DNA from: JBBSAT01 sp046351235
GTDB lineage: Bacteria > Myxococcota_A > Polyangia > Polyangiales > Sandaracinaceae
Reading direction: 5' to 3'
Assembly: GCA_046351235.1 (NCBI GenBank)
Contig: JAXLYV010000002.1
Span: 620,001 to 684,000 of the forward strand
Length of the DNA stretch: 64,000 nucleotides
The notes beneath the pieces are model-generated. The model did no database searches, was not told the origin of the DNA, and saw only the letters and a list, made by a program, of their open reading frames with translations. Below are positions 1-9,300 of this stretch, in pieces. The translations under genes were made by a program, and so were the position numbers. Numbering within the stretch: position 1 is the stretch's first letter; each line of letters begins with the position of its first letter.

Positions 1-441
1 GACCTCCCAGGTTCCTGGGGCGCCACTGTGTGCACGTGCCCCGCTCTCCGACCCCGGTGGAGCCTCGGCGCCCATGATCGTCGGGCGCTCCGGTGCTGCC
101 TTCCGCTGTGTGAACGGCGTCGGCCTCCACGTTTGCTGACTTTCGGGGCTCCACCACGCGGCCCGCGCACTCGCTGTCTACGCTTCGCGGCCGCCCTCGC
201 GGACGGGGCTCGCGCAAGACTCGCTTCTGGCTGCGATCAGCTTTGCCAGGCAGCTCGTCCCTTCCGGGAACGAGGACCGCCAGACGCCTCAGGAGGTTTC
301 CGCGACGATCATCCGCTCATCGCTTCCTCCTCCTCCAGGCTTTCCTGGCGCACTCACGCTCTCAGTCCGAGGGGGCCGATACGCGGCCCCCTCCATCGGG
401 AGTGAATCCCGATGGAGCCTCCCCCTCGTATCGCTCCGCGA
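1..441. other. Gene-free leader with clustered hairpins
   Basis: No convincing gene is visible here. The open frames are Arg/Cys/Pro-rich shadows without recognisable domains. Two perfect inverted repeats occur near the right end: arms 369-378/384-393 (10 bp, loop of 5) and 391-401/407-417 (11 bp, loop of 5). They share three bases, so the two stems cannot both form fully. A short CCCAGG/CCTGGG palindrome lies at 6-19. The role is unknown; this could be the 3' flank of a gene beyond the window edge. Confidence 0.5.
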
Positions 442-472
442 GAGAGGGCGACAGGAAACCTGTCACCCTCTC
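442..472 (-). terminator. Hairpin at the 3' end of the hybrid kinase gene
   Basis: A 14-bp stem with one mismatch (arms 442-455 and 459-472, loop AAA) overlaps the kinase stop codon. There is no T-tract on either side, so this is a terminator-like or mRNA-end hairpin rather than a classical intrinsic terminator. Its core GACAGGAAACCTGTC recurs exactly at 61483-61497. Confidence 0.5.
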
Positions 473-2207
473 AGCCGGTGGCGTCCGAGGCGCGGCGCTG
501 CATCGCGCGCTCGAGCGCGCGCATCAGTGAGGCCTGCGTGAAGGGCTTGGGCAGGTGCACGTCGATGCCCGCGCCGAGCACCTGGTGCTGCTCGTCCTCG
601 CCCACGTGCGCCGTGGCCGCCAGGATCGGCAGGCGCGGGCGGCCCTCGCGGGCCTCGCGCGCACGAACGAGGCGCGCCAGCTCGAGCCCGTTCAGGCGCG
701 GCATCTCCACGTCGGTGAGGAGCAGATCGAACTCGCGCTCCGCGAGCAGCTCCCACGCCGCTTGCCCGTCCTCCGCGAGCGTCACGCGGTGCCCGGTGTT
801 GGAGAGCATCTTGTCGAGGATGCGGCGGCTGAAGGGCTCGTCGTCGCAGACGAGGATCGAGAGCGCGCTCGTCCCGGCGAGCGGGCCGCTCGCTTTGCGC
901 TCGCGCACCGCCAGCAGATCGGGAGCGAGCGTGGTCGTCGCGCCAGGCGCGCGCGGCAGCGCGACCTCCACGGTGAACGTGGTGCCGACGCCCACCGTGC
1001 TCTTCAGCGCGATGTTCCCGTGCATGCGCTTGACGAGCTCGCGCACGATCGCGAGGCCGAGCCCGACCCCGCCCTGGATCGCCGCGTCCTCGCGCGCGCC
1101 CTGCTGGAAGGGCTCGAAGACGGTCGCGAGCTTCTCTTCGGGGATGCCACGCCCGGTGTCCTCGACCTCGAGGATCACGCGATCGGGATCGGCGGCGGCC
1201 TTCACCCGCAACGTCACGCGGCCCGTCGGCGTGAACTTCAGCGCGTTGGCCACGAGGTTCAGCACGATCTGCACGAGCCGCACGCGATCGCCCACGCGTC
1301 GCGCCACGATGCCCCGCTCGGCCTGCGCGGCGAGCGCGATCCCGCGGGCCTCGGCCTGCACCACGAACGGCCGCAGCACGTCGGCGAGCGCCTCGTCGAG
1401 CGCGAAGGGCCGCGCATCGAGCGCGATCGCGTCGGCCTCCGCCCGCGTGAAGTCGAGCACGTTGTTCAGCAGCCCGAGCAGGACGTGGGCCGACTCCTGC
1501 GCGGCCGTCACCTGCTCGCGCACGGCGGTCGAGGCCTCGCCCCGTCGCGCCAGATCGGTCATGGCGATGACGCCGTGCAGCGGCGTGCGGAGCTCGTGGC
1601 TCATGTGCGCGAGGAATCGGCTCCGCACTGCGTTCGCGCGCTCGAGCGAGCGCGCCGTCTCGCTCAGCTCGCGCGCGCGTGCGGCGGCCACGCGACGGAA
1701 CGCGCGCGTGATGCTCAAGAGGATGAGCACGTAACCGAGGCCCGCGAACGTGCGCTCGGCCGTCGACTCGCCGACGGCGTTGGGCACGACGACGTAGGGC
1801 TCGAGCCACGCCACGAGCGGAACCAGCGCGATCGTGATCGCGGTCCAGACGATCGCCTCGGTGCGGCGGCCCATCAGCAGCACCGAGAAGCCGACGAGCG
1901 AGAGCCACCACTTCGACGACGGCATGTCGTACGCGGCCGGGATCACGAGCGCGATCGTGGCGACGAGCGCGGTGCCGTGCACGGCGACCGTCGAGCGGGC
2001 CTCGGGCGCGCGCCGGTACCAGAGGTGGAGCGCGCCGATCAGGACCGCGCCGCCCAGGTTGCCCCACCACGGCGTGGCGAGCCCCGTGACGAGCTCCGTC
2101 ACGAGGCGCAGCGCGCCGAACACCACGCAGGCGCCGAACACCGCGAGCATGCCGATCTCGAGGAGCTGGCGGCGGTTGCCGACGACGTCCTGCGGGTCGG
2201 TGGCCAT
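471..2207 (-). CDS. Membrane hybrid sensor histidine kinase/response regulator
   Basis: This is a hybrid two-component protein of 578 aa. The N-terminal ~150 residues form about five or six hydrophobic segments and probably sense a membrane or extracellular signal. A HisKA domain follows, with the phospho-acceptor His near residue 204 in HMSHELRTPLHG. Next comes a HATPase with N-box NLVANALKF and G-boxes DTGRGIPEEK and GVGLGLAI. The C-terminal receiver has DDE near its start and the phospho-Asp near residue 499 in LLTDVEMPR. No partner regulator is adjacent, so output may pass through the fused receiver to an unlinked phosphotransferase. I chose the ATG at 2207; an in-frame GTG at 2240 is the alternative. 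The signal cannot be inferred. Confidence 0.92.
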   Translation of the reverse strand: MATDPQDVVGNRRQLLEIGMLAVFGACVVFGALRLVTELVTGLATPWWGNLGGAVLIGALHLWYRRAPEARSTVAVHGTALVATIALVIPAAYDMPSSKWWLSLVGFSVLLMGRRTEAIVWTAITIALVPLVAWLEPYVVVPNAVGESTAERTFAGLGYVLILLSITRAFRRVAAARARELSETARSLERANAVRSRFLAHMSHELRTPLHGVIAMTDLARRGEASTAVREQVTAAQESAHVLLGLLNNVLDFTRAEADAIALDARPFALDEALADVLRPFVVQAEARGIALAAQAERGIVARRVGDRVRLVQIVLNLVANALKFTPTGRVTLRVKAAADPDRVILEVEDTGRGIPEEKLATVFEPFQQGAREDAAIQGGVGLGLAIVRELVKRMHGNIALKSTVGVGTTFTVEVALPRAPGATTTLAPDLLAVRERKASGPLAGTSALSILVCDDEPFSRRILDKMLSNTGHRVTLAEDGQAAWELLAEREFDLLLTDVEMPRLNGLELARLVRAREAREGRPRLPILAATAHVGEDEQHQVLGAGIDVHLPKPFTQASLMRALERAMQRRASDATG

Positions 2208-2291
2208 CACGCCCCACACTATCGGCTCTGCAGGCGCCACGAACAGAAAAGTCGTGCCGTCTTGCCCCGACGGAACGCGCGGCTCCCGTCG

Positions 2292-2951
2292 TCAACCCAC
2301 GAAGTGGACGTTTGCGTCGAGCGGCTCGCGGCTCGTCACGCACTGGTTCGCGGCCGCTGACGGGTCGGGCTTGCCGAGGCCCAGACCGAAGAGCACGAGG
2401 ACCTCGTCGGGGATGCCGAGGCGCGCGCGGACGACGTCGGGGTAGAGCGAGAGGCTCGCCTGCGCGCACGTCGCGAGACCTTCCTCCTCGGCGAGCAGCA
2501 TCACCGTCTGCAGCCAGCAGCCCACGTCGAGCGTGGCCCACATCCCGAAGCGCCGATCGATCGCGATGATCGCGACGTGCGGCGCGTCGAAGGCGACGAA
2601 GTTCCGCAGCCACGCCGCGTGCCGCGCCGGCCCGTCGTCGCGCGCGACGCCCATCGCCTCGTAGAGCGCCTTCGCGCACGCGCGCCGGTGCTGGAGGTAG
2701 GGCTCGGGGTAGTCGGTGGGGAAGGGCACGTCCGGCGAGGGCATCCGGCTCTCGGCCGCGGCGACGAGATCGCTCTTGATCGCCGCGCAGGTCTCGCCGG
2801 AGGCGAGCCACACGCGCCAGGGCTGGATGTTGCACCACGAGGGCGCGCGCTGCGCCCGCGTGAAGACGCGCTCGAGCGTCTCGCGCGGGACGGGATCGGG
2901 AAGAAACGCGCGGATGCTCCGGCGCGCCGCGACGGCTTCGTGGACGTGCAT
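2292..2951 (-). CDS. Nitroreductase family oxidoreductase
   Basis: This 219-aa protein belongs to the FMN-dependent nitroreductase family. The N-terminus has the hallmark RRSIRAFLPDPVPRETLE, followed by APSWCNIQPWRVW, which normally contacts FMN phosphate. The C-terminal part has the family segment around AEEEGLATCAQASL and the IPDEVLVLFGLGLGKPD block. Members reduce nitroaromatics, quinones or flavins with NAD(P)H, and the substrate here cannot be told from sequence. It stands alone, 84 bp upstream of the hybrid kinase on the same strand. Length is normal for the family. Confidence 0.9.
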   Translation of the reverse strand: MHVHEAVAARRSIRAFLPDPVPRETLERVFTRAQRAPSWCNIQPWRVWLASGETCAAIKSDLVAAAESRMPSPDVPFPTDYPEPYLQHRRACAKALYEAMGVARDDGPARHAAWLRNFVAFDAPHVAIIAIDRRFGMWATLDVGCWLQTVMLLAEEEGLATCAQASLSLYPDVVRARLGIPDEVLVLFGLGLGKPDPSAAANQCVTSREPLDANVHFVG

Positions 2952-3020
2952 GGCGCTTTCATGGCGCGCCCGCGGCCGATCGCAACCGGTGCCCGCTCCC
3001 TCGCGCTTCCGCGCCGCGTG

Positions 3021-3788
3021 CTACTCGGCGATCGCGATCGCGACGACCGTGACGTTGTCTTCGCCGCCGTTCGCGTTCGCGCGGGCGACGAGATCTTTGG
3101 CCGCCTCTTCGGGGCTGCCGGGGTGCGACGTGACGGCGGTCAGGATCTCGGCGTCGGTGATCATGCCGCTCAGGCCGTCGGAGCAGAGCACGTAGACGTC
3201 GCCCGCCACGGGCTGCTCGGGCACGAGATCGACGACGACCGACTCCTGCATGCCGAGCGCCCGCGTGATCACGTTCTTCGGCAGCTCGTCGCGCTGTTCC
3301 GGCGTGAGGTCGGGCATCACGAGGAGGTAGTCGTTCAGGAGCGAGTGGTCGCGGGTGAGCTGCGTGATCTCGCCGTTGCGCACGCGGTAGCAGCGGCTGT
3401 CGCCCACGTGCGCCACGTACATGCGCTTGCGCTCGCGCGCGACGAGGCAGCCGACGACCGTCGTGCCCATGCCCTGCACTTCGCGGTAGCGCGAGCTGGT
3501 GTCGAAGATGCGCTTGTTCGCGACGCGGATGCCCGTGATGAGCCGGTTCTCTTCGACCGTCAGATGCGGGTCGAAGTGGAAGGGCCACGTGGCGTCTTCC
3601 TTCTGCGTCGCCTGGAAGAACGACGCGATCGTGTGCGTCGCCATCTTGCTCGCCACGTCTCCCGCGCGGTGCCCGCCCATCCCGTCGGCGACGATGTAGA
3701 GGTCGAACTCCGGGAGGATGGCGAAGCTGTCCTCGTTGTGCTCGCGCTGTTGCCCGACGTCGGAGACACCTGCGGCGAGGATCTGCAT
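3021..3788 (-). CDS. PP2C-family serine/threonine protein phosphatase
   Basis: This 255-aa protein is a complete PPM/PP2C phosphatase. Metal-binding motifs are visible in order: REHNEDSF, DGMGGHRAGDVAS, GDSRCYRVRNGE, the RDHS segment, CSDGLSGMI and GGEDNVTVVAI near the C-terminus. It would dephosphorylate Ser/Thr kinase targets in the cytoplasm; bacterial homologues often pair with Hanks-type kinases, none of which is adjacent. I chose the ATG at 3788 because the conserved domain begins within a few residues of it; an upstream in-frame start at 3818 adds ten unrelated residues. Confidence 0.94.
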   Translation of the reverse strand: MQILAAGVSDVGQQREHNEDSFAILPEFDLYIVADGMGGHRAGDVASKMATHTIASFFQATQKEDATWPFHFDPHLTVEENRLITGIRVANKRIFDTSSRYREVQGMGTTVVGCLVARERKRMYVAHVGDSRCYRVRNGEITQLTRDHSLLNDYLLVMPDLTPEQRDELPKNVITRALGMQESVVVDLVPEQPVAGDVYVLCSDGLSGMITDAEILTAVTSHPGSPEEAAKDLVARANANGGEDNVTVVAIAIAE

Positions 3789-3928
3789 CGCTGTAGGGAA
3801 AGCTCGCCGACCCCGCAATCGGTGTCAAGCCACGATGACATCGTCATGACATCCGCCGGCTCCCGGGCGCACGGCCGAACGGATGTGCAGGGGTCGCGCC
3901 GGGCGCGCGTGGTAGCGTCCGCGCCCTC

Positions 3929-5008
3929 ATGACCGCGACGCCGACGAAGAAGGTGGTGCTGATCCCGGGGGACGGCATCGGGAAAGAAGTGATGGCCATC
4001 GGCCGCGAGCTCCTCGAGACGCTGCGGGAGGTGCGCCGCTTGCCCCTCGAGCTCGTCGAGCTCGATCTCGGCGCCGATCGGTTCCTCCGCGATCGCACGA
4101 CGTTCCCCGAGGCCGATCAGGCGATGATTCGCGACACCGCCTCGGCCGTGCTCCTGGGCGCGCTCGGTGATCCGCGCGTCCCCGATCTCGGCTACGCGCG
4201 CGACATCCTCTTCGGCCTCCGCTTCGGCCTCGACCTCTTCTCGAACGTCCGGCCCATCACCTGCCTCGCCGACCGCCTGCTGCCGCTCAAGGACAAGCGG
4301 GCGGTCGACTGCGACATGGTCGTGTTCCGCGAGAACACCGAGGGCGTCTACGTGGGCGTGGGCGGCAACTTCAAGAAGGGCACGCCCGACGAGATCGCCA
4401 TCAACGAGGACGTGAACAGCCGCAAGGGCGTCGAGCGCGTCATCCGGGCCGCCTTCGCCTACGCCGTCGCCCAGGGACGCAAGCGCGTGCACATGAGCGA
4501 CAAGGCCAACGCGATGCCGCAGTCGGGGGGGCTCTGGCAGCGCACGTTCAAGGAGGTCGCCGCCGAGTTCCCCGCCATCGAGGCCAAGCACATCTACGTC
4601 GATGCGCTGTGCCTGCAGATGGTGCGTACGCCCGAGGCCTTCGACGTGATCGTCACGAACAACCTCTTCGGCGACATCATCACCGATCTCGGCGCCGCGC
4701 TGCAGGGCGGGCTCGGCATGGCGGCGAGCGCGAACGTGCACGCCCCCGGGCGCGTCGCGATGTTCGAGCCGGTGCACGGCTCGGCGCCCGACATCGCCGG
4801 CAAGGACCTCGCGAACCCGCTCGCGACGGTGCTCACGGTCGGGATGATGAGCACGCACCTCGGCTTCGAAGGTGTCGAGCCGATCCTCGTCGAGATCGTG
4901 CGGCGCGCGGTGGAAGAGAAGCGCTGCACGCGCGACGTCGGCGGCGAGCTCGGCACGCGCGCCGTGGGCGACTGGGTGATCGCCCAAGCGCGCCAGCGGC
5001 TCGCGTGA
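3929..5008 (+). CDS. Isocitrate/isopropylmalate dehydrogenase family protein (LeuB-like)
   Basis: This 359-aa protein is an NAD(P)-dependent beta-decarboxylating dehydrogenase. Visible family motifs are IPGDGIGKEV at the N-terminus, RENTEGVYVG (substrate loop), DKANAMPQS, the metal-site segment NNLFGDIITDLGAALQGGLGMA and EPVHGSAPDIAGKDLANP in the cofactor region. The length fits 3-isopropylmalate dehydrogenase, and LeuB (leucine synthesis) is the best guess. Homoisocitrate or tartrate dehydrogenase cannot be excluded because the specificity loop is not a textbook match. No leuA, leuC or leuD lies nearby. It is convergent with the bestrophin gene. Confidence 0.88.
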   Translation: MTATPTKKVVLIPGDGIGKEVMAIGRELLETLREVRRLPLELVELDLGADRFLRDRTTFPEADQAMIRDTASAVLLGALGDPRVPDLGYARDILFGLRFGLDLFSNVRPITCLADRLLPLKDKRAVDCDMVVFRENTEGVYVGVGGNFKKGTPDEIAINEDVNSRKGVERVIRAAFAYAVAQGRKRVHMSDKANAMPQSGGLWQRTFKEVAAEFPAIEAKHIYVDALCLQMVRTPEAFDVIVTNNLFGDIITDLGAALQGGLGMAASANVHAPGRVAMFEPVHGSAPDIAGKDLANPLATVLTVGMMSTHLGFEGVEPILVEIVRRAVEEKRCTRDVGGELGTRAVGDWVIAQARQRLA

Positions 5009-5015
5009 TCCTCCG

Positions 5016-5042
5016 CCCGCGCGAGGGATCTTCCCGCGCGGG
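5016..5042. terminator. Convergent terminator-like hairpin
   Basis: An 8-bp perfect GC-only stem (arms 5016-5023 and 5035-5042, loop of 11) lies in the 44-bp gap between two convergent genes. It could serve both directions. There is no T-tract. Confidence 0.45.
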
Positions 5043-5052
5043 TCGCTCTCGG

Positions 5053-6000
5053 TCAGGCGAGGATCTCGTCGACCGGCTTGATCGGCGCCGGGAGCGGCGA
5101 CTCGCCCAGACGCTGCCGCAGGTTGATCTCGATCATCTTCGAGATGGCCGTGAGCGGGAGGTCGTTCGGATCGAGCCCGAAGGGCTGCTCGATCTCGTCG
5201 CCGACGATGTCGAGGCCGAAGAACGCGTAGCTGACGACGAGCGCCGCGATCGGCGTGAGGAAGCCGACCTCGTTCACGAGGCCGAAGGGCAGCGTGTAGC
5301 AGTAGACGGCGACGATGCGGTGGATGAGCGTCGTGTAGGAGAACGGGATCGGCGTCGACTTGATGCGCTCGCAGGCGCCGTGGATGTCGGTGAGCGCGAC
5401 GAGGGTCTGCTCGAGCGTCGGCAGGTGCATCGGATGGATGTAGCCCTTGTCGAACGCGCCCTTGATCTTCATCGCCATCGCGAACGACACGGCGGAGGGC
5501 TTGTTCGTCTCCTTCTTCAGCGCCTCGAATTCGTCGGCGGGGAGCAGCGACTTCACTTCCTCACCGAGGTCCTCGTCGCGCAGCGCGTGCCGCATCGTGT
5601 GCACGAACGCGATCTGGCGGTGCACGAGGTCCTTCTCGAGCGCCTCCACCTCGGCCACCACCTCGGGCGACGCGCCGTGGGGCGGCGCGATGAGCGTCAC
5701 GGCCTGACGCGCGAACGTGCGTGAAGTGTTCACGAGCGCGCCCCAGAGCTTGCGGCCTTCCCACCAGCGCTCGTACGCCGCGTTGTTCCGGAAGCCGAGG
5801 AAGATCGAGAGCGCGACGCCGATCAGCGTGAACGGGACGATGCGCACGTCGAACATCTGCTCGGCGTCCGACTTCTCGAGCGCCGTCACGACGATCGAGA
5901 GGACGAGCACACCGAGGATGCGGTTCTTGGTCCGCGGAAGCTCGCTGCCCTTGTAGCGGAGGACGGTGCGCACCCAGCCGGTGCGCTCGGGAACCATCAT
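5053..6000 (-). CDS. Bestrophin family ion channel
   Basis: This 315-aa membrane protein matches the bacterial bestrophin (formerly UPF0187) family. The signature FRNNAAYERWWEGRKLWG is intact after the first hydrophobic segments, and the C-terminal part has the hydrophobic run around GFLTPIAALVVSYAFFGLD followed by the conserved EIEQPFG motif. Family members form pentameric chloride or cation channels in the inner membrane. The start is the first ATG of a tandem pair at 5995-6000; upstream in-frame sequence is Arg-rich and unlike the family. It is divergent from the RND efflux operon with 371 bp between them. Confidence 0.93.
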   Translation of the reverse strand: MMVPERTGWVRTVLRYKGSELPRTKNRILGVLVLSIVVTALEKSDAEQMFDVRIVPFTLIGVALSIFLGFRNNAAYERWWEGRKLWGALVNTSRTFARQAVTLIAPPHGASPEVVAEVEALEKDLVHRQIAFVHTMRHALRDEDLGEEVKSLLPADEFEALKKETNKPSAVSFAMAMKIKGAFDKGYIHPMHLPTLEQTLVALTDIHGACERIKSTPIPFSYTTLIHRIVAVYCYTLPFGLVNEVGFLTPIAALVVSYAFFGLDIVGDEIEQPFGLDPNDLPLTAISKMIEINLRQRLGESPLPAPIKPVDEILA

Positions 6001-6371
6001 GTTCGGCGATCTCCTTGGTCGCGCCGCCCGGCCCCGGGCCTGCGCTCGCGCGATGGTGCCCGATTCCGAGAGCGAGCGCTCGCGCACGCCGAGCCGCCCG
6101 GTGGTGTGGCGAAAATCCACCGTGAAAATGGTCGTGTGGCGAGTCTCACCGCGCACGCCCGGGCCCTGGCGAAGCGCCCCTGTCCGGGTCGTTTCGCCTC
6201 CGTCCTCGGGCGGCTCGCCCCGCCCGGGAGCCCGAGAAGCCGCACGTTGCGGGCGCTCGCCGGATGGCACGCGCTCTGCTGGAGGGGCGGCGCGGACCGC
6301 GAAGGTCTTTGGGCCATCCCCTGCTCACCCGCACCGGGTCGCGGGCACGGCTTCGTCGTCCGTCGAACTCC
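6001..6371. promoter_or_regulatory. Divergent intergenic region with a direct repeat
   Basis: This gap separates the bestrophin gene from the efflux pump operon and must hold both promoters. A 9-bp direct repeat GTGTGGCGA occurs at 6104-6112 and 6134-6142, exactly 30 bp apart, which is about three helical turns and could be an operator. No regulator gene is adjacent. No clear -35/-10 boxes were recognised. Confidence 0.3.
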
Positions 6372-9300
6372 ATGCTCCAGAAGTTCATCCATCGTCCCGT
6401 CCTCGCGATCGTCATCTCGATCCTGATCGTCTTCGTCGGCGTCCTCGCGATCCGGAGCCGGCCGATCTCGCAGTTCCCGTCGATCGCGCCGCCCGTCGTC
6501 GCCGTCACGCTCTCGTTCCCGGGCGCGAGCGCGCACGTGCTCGTCGAGTCGGCGCTCATCCCGATGGAGCGGTCGATCAACGGCGTGCAAGGCATGCGCT
6601 ACATGACCTCGGACGCGACGAGCGCGGGCGAGGCCACGATCCAGGTCGTCTTCGAGCCCGGGACCGATCCGAACATCGCGGTCGTCAACGTGAAGAACCG
6701 GGTGGATCAGGTGATGAGCCTGCTCCCCGAGCTCGTGCGTCTCGAGGGCGTCGTCGTCATGCCGGTGCAGCCGAGCATGCTGATGTACGTCAACCTCTAC
6801 AGCACCGATCCGAACACCGACGAGACGTTCCTCTACAACTTCGCGAACGTTCACCTCGTCGCCGAGCTGCAGCGCATCCCCGGCCTCGGCCGCGTCACGA
6901 TCCTCGGCAACCGGCAGTACGCGATGCGCATCTGGCTGCGGCCCGATCGCATGCGCGCCTACAACGTCTCCATCGACGAGGTGATGGAGGCGATCGGTGA
7001 GCAGAGCATCATCGGCCGACCGGGCCGCACCGGACAGGCCTCGGGCCGCACGGCGCAGTCGATCGAGTACGTGCTCACCTACCAGAGCCGCTACAGCGAG
7101 CCCGAGCAGTACGCGAACATCATCATCCGGGCCACGCCCGACGGCGAGACGCTGCACCTGCACGACATCGCCGACGTCGAGCTCGGCAGCGAGTTCCAGA
7201 GCATCTACTCGAACCTCGACGATCACCCGTCGGCCGCGATCGTCCTCAAGCAGAACTACGGCAGCAACGCCGCCGAGGTGATCGACCAGGTCAAGGAGCG
7301 GCTCGAGGAGCTCCAGCGCACGACGTTCCCGCCGAACATGCACTACTCGATCAACTACGACGTGTCGGCCTTCCTCGACGCGTCGATCGAGCAGGTCATC
7401 CACACGCTCGGTGAGGCCTTCGTCCTCGTGGCGCTCGTCGTCTTCCTCTTCCTCGGGGACTGGCGCTCGACGCTCATCCCGACGCTCGCCGTTCCCGTCT
7501 CCCTCATCGGCGCCTTCATCTTCATGCAGGCGTTCGATCTCACCATCAACCTCATCACGCTCTTCGCGCTCGTGCTCGCGATCGGCGTCGTCGTCGACGA
7601 CGCCATCGTCGTGGTCGAGGCCGTCCACGCGAAGATGGCCGAGAAGCACGTCGGCCCCTACAAGGCCGTCACCCTGGTGATGGGCGAGATCAGCGGCGCG
7701 ATCATCGCGATCACGCTGCTGATGGCGGCCGTCTTCGTGCCGGTCGCGTTCATGACCGGGCCGGTCGGCGTCTTCTATCGCCAGTTCTCGATCACGATGG
7801 CCTCGTCCATCGTCCTCTCCGGCATCGTCGCGCTGACGCTCACGCCCGTGCTCTGCGCGATGATCCTGAAGCCGCACGCGCACGGGGCGCCCAAGCGACG
7901 CACGCCGGTCGGCATCTTCATCGACTGGTTCAACCGCCGCTTCGATGCCGTGACGAACCGCTACGTGCAGCTGCTCGGGCTCATCGTCACGCGGCGCTCG
8001 GTCACCTTCGTGATCCTCGCGCTCTTCGGCTTCGGCATCTTCAGCGTGAACCAGACGCTCCCGGCCGGCTTCATCCCGAACGAGGACCAGGGGCAGATCT
8101 ACGCCATCATCCAGACGCCGCCGGGCACGACGCTCGAGCGTACGAACGCCGTCGTCCGCGAGCTGCAGACGATCGCGCGCGGCATCGAAGGGGTCGAGTC
8201 GGTCTCGTCGCTCGCCGGCTACGAGATCCTCACCGAGGGCCGCGGCAGCAACGCCGGCACCTGCCTCATCAACCTCCGCCCGTGGGCCGAGCGCACGCAC
8301 TCGGTGCACGAGATCGTGGAGGAGCTCGAAGAGCAGACGCACGACATCGGCGCGGTCGTCGAGTTCTTCGAGCCGCCGTCGGTGCCCGGCTACGGTGCGG
8401 CCGACGGCTTCGCGCTGCGCTTGCTCGACATGGGCGAGGAGACCGACTACCAGGAGTTCGATCGCGTGAACCGCGAGCTCATGGACGCGCTCCGTCAGCG
8501 CCCGGAGCTCACCGGCCTCTTCACGTTCTTCGCGGCGAACTATCCGCAGTACGAGCTCGTCATCGACAACGAGCTCGCGATGCAGAAGGGCGTCACGATC
8601 TCTCGCGCGCTCGAGAACCTCGACATCCTCGTCGGCAGCACCTACGAGCAGGGCTTCATCCGCTTCGGCCGCTTCTTCAAGGTGTACGTCCAGTCGCTGC
8701 CGGAGTACCGGCGGCAGCCCTCGGACATCCTCGATCTCTACGTGGAGAACGACCGCGGCGAGATGGTGCCCTACCGCGAGTTCATGACGCTGCGCGAGAC
8801 GCAGGGCCCGAACGAGATCACCCGCTACAACCTCTACAACTCCTCCGCGATCCGCGGCCGTCCGGCGCCGGGCTACACGAGCGGCGACGCCATCGCCGCG
8901 ATCCGCGAGGTCGCCGCGGCGACCCTACCGAGCGGCTACGACATCGCGTGGGAGGGTCTCTCCTACGACGAGTCGCGGCGCGGCAACGAAGCCATCGTGA
9001 TCTTCCTCATCGTCCTGGCCTTCGTCTATCTCGTGCTCGCGGCGCAGTACGAGAGCTTCATCCTCCCGTTCGCCGTCATCTTGTCGCTGCCGATGGGCAT
9101 CTTCGGCGCCTTCCTCTTGCTACGGGCGCTCGGCCTCGCGAACGACATCTACGCGCAGGTCGGGCTCGTGATGCTCGTCGGCTTGCTCGGCAAGAATGCC
9201 GTCCTGATCGTCGAGTTCGCCGTGCAGCGACGCAACGCCGGGCTCGAGCTGAAGGACGCGGCGATCGAGGCGGCGCGCGCCCGCTTCCGACCGATCCTGA

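Noticed and set aside
28..405. Open frame of 125 codons on the + strand at the left edge
   Set aside because: The product is Arg/Cys/Pro-rich with no strand-helix pattern, no domain and no Shine-Dalgarno. It lies in hairpin-rich sequence.
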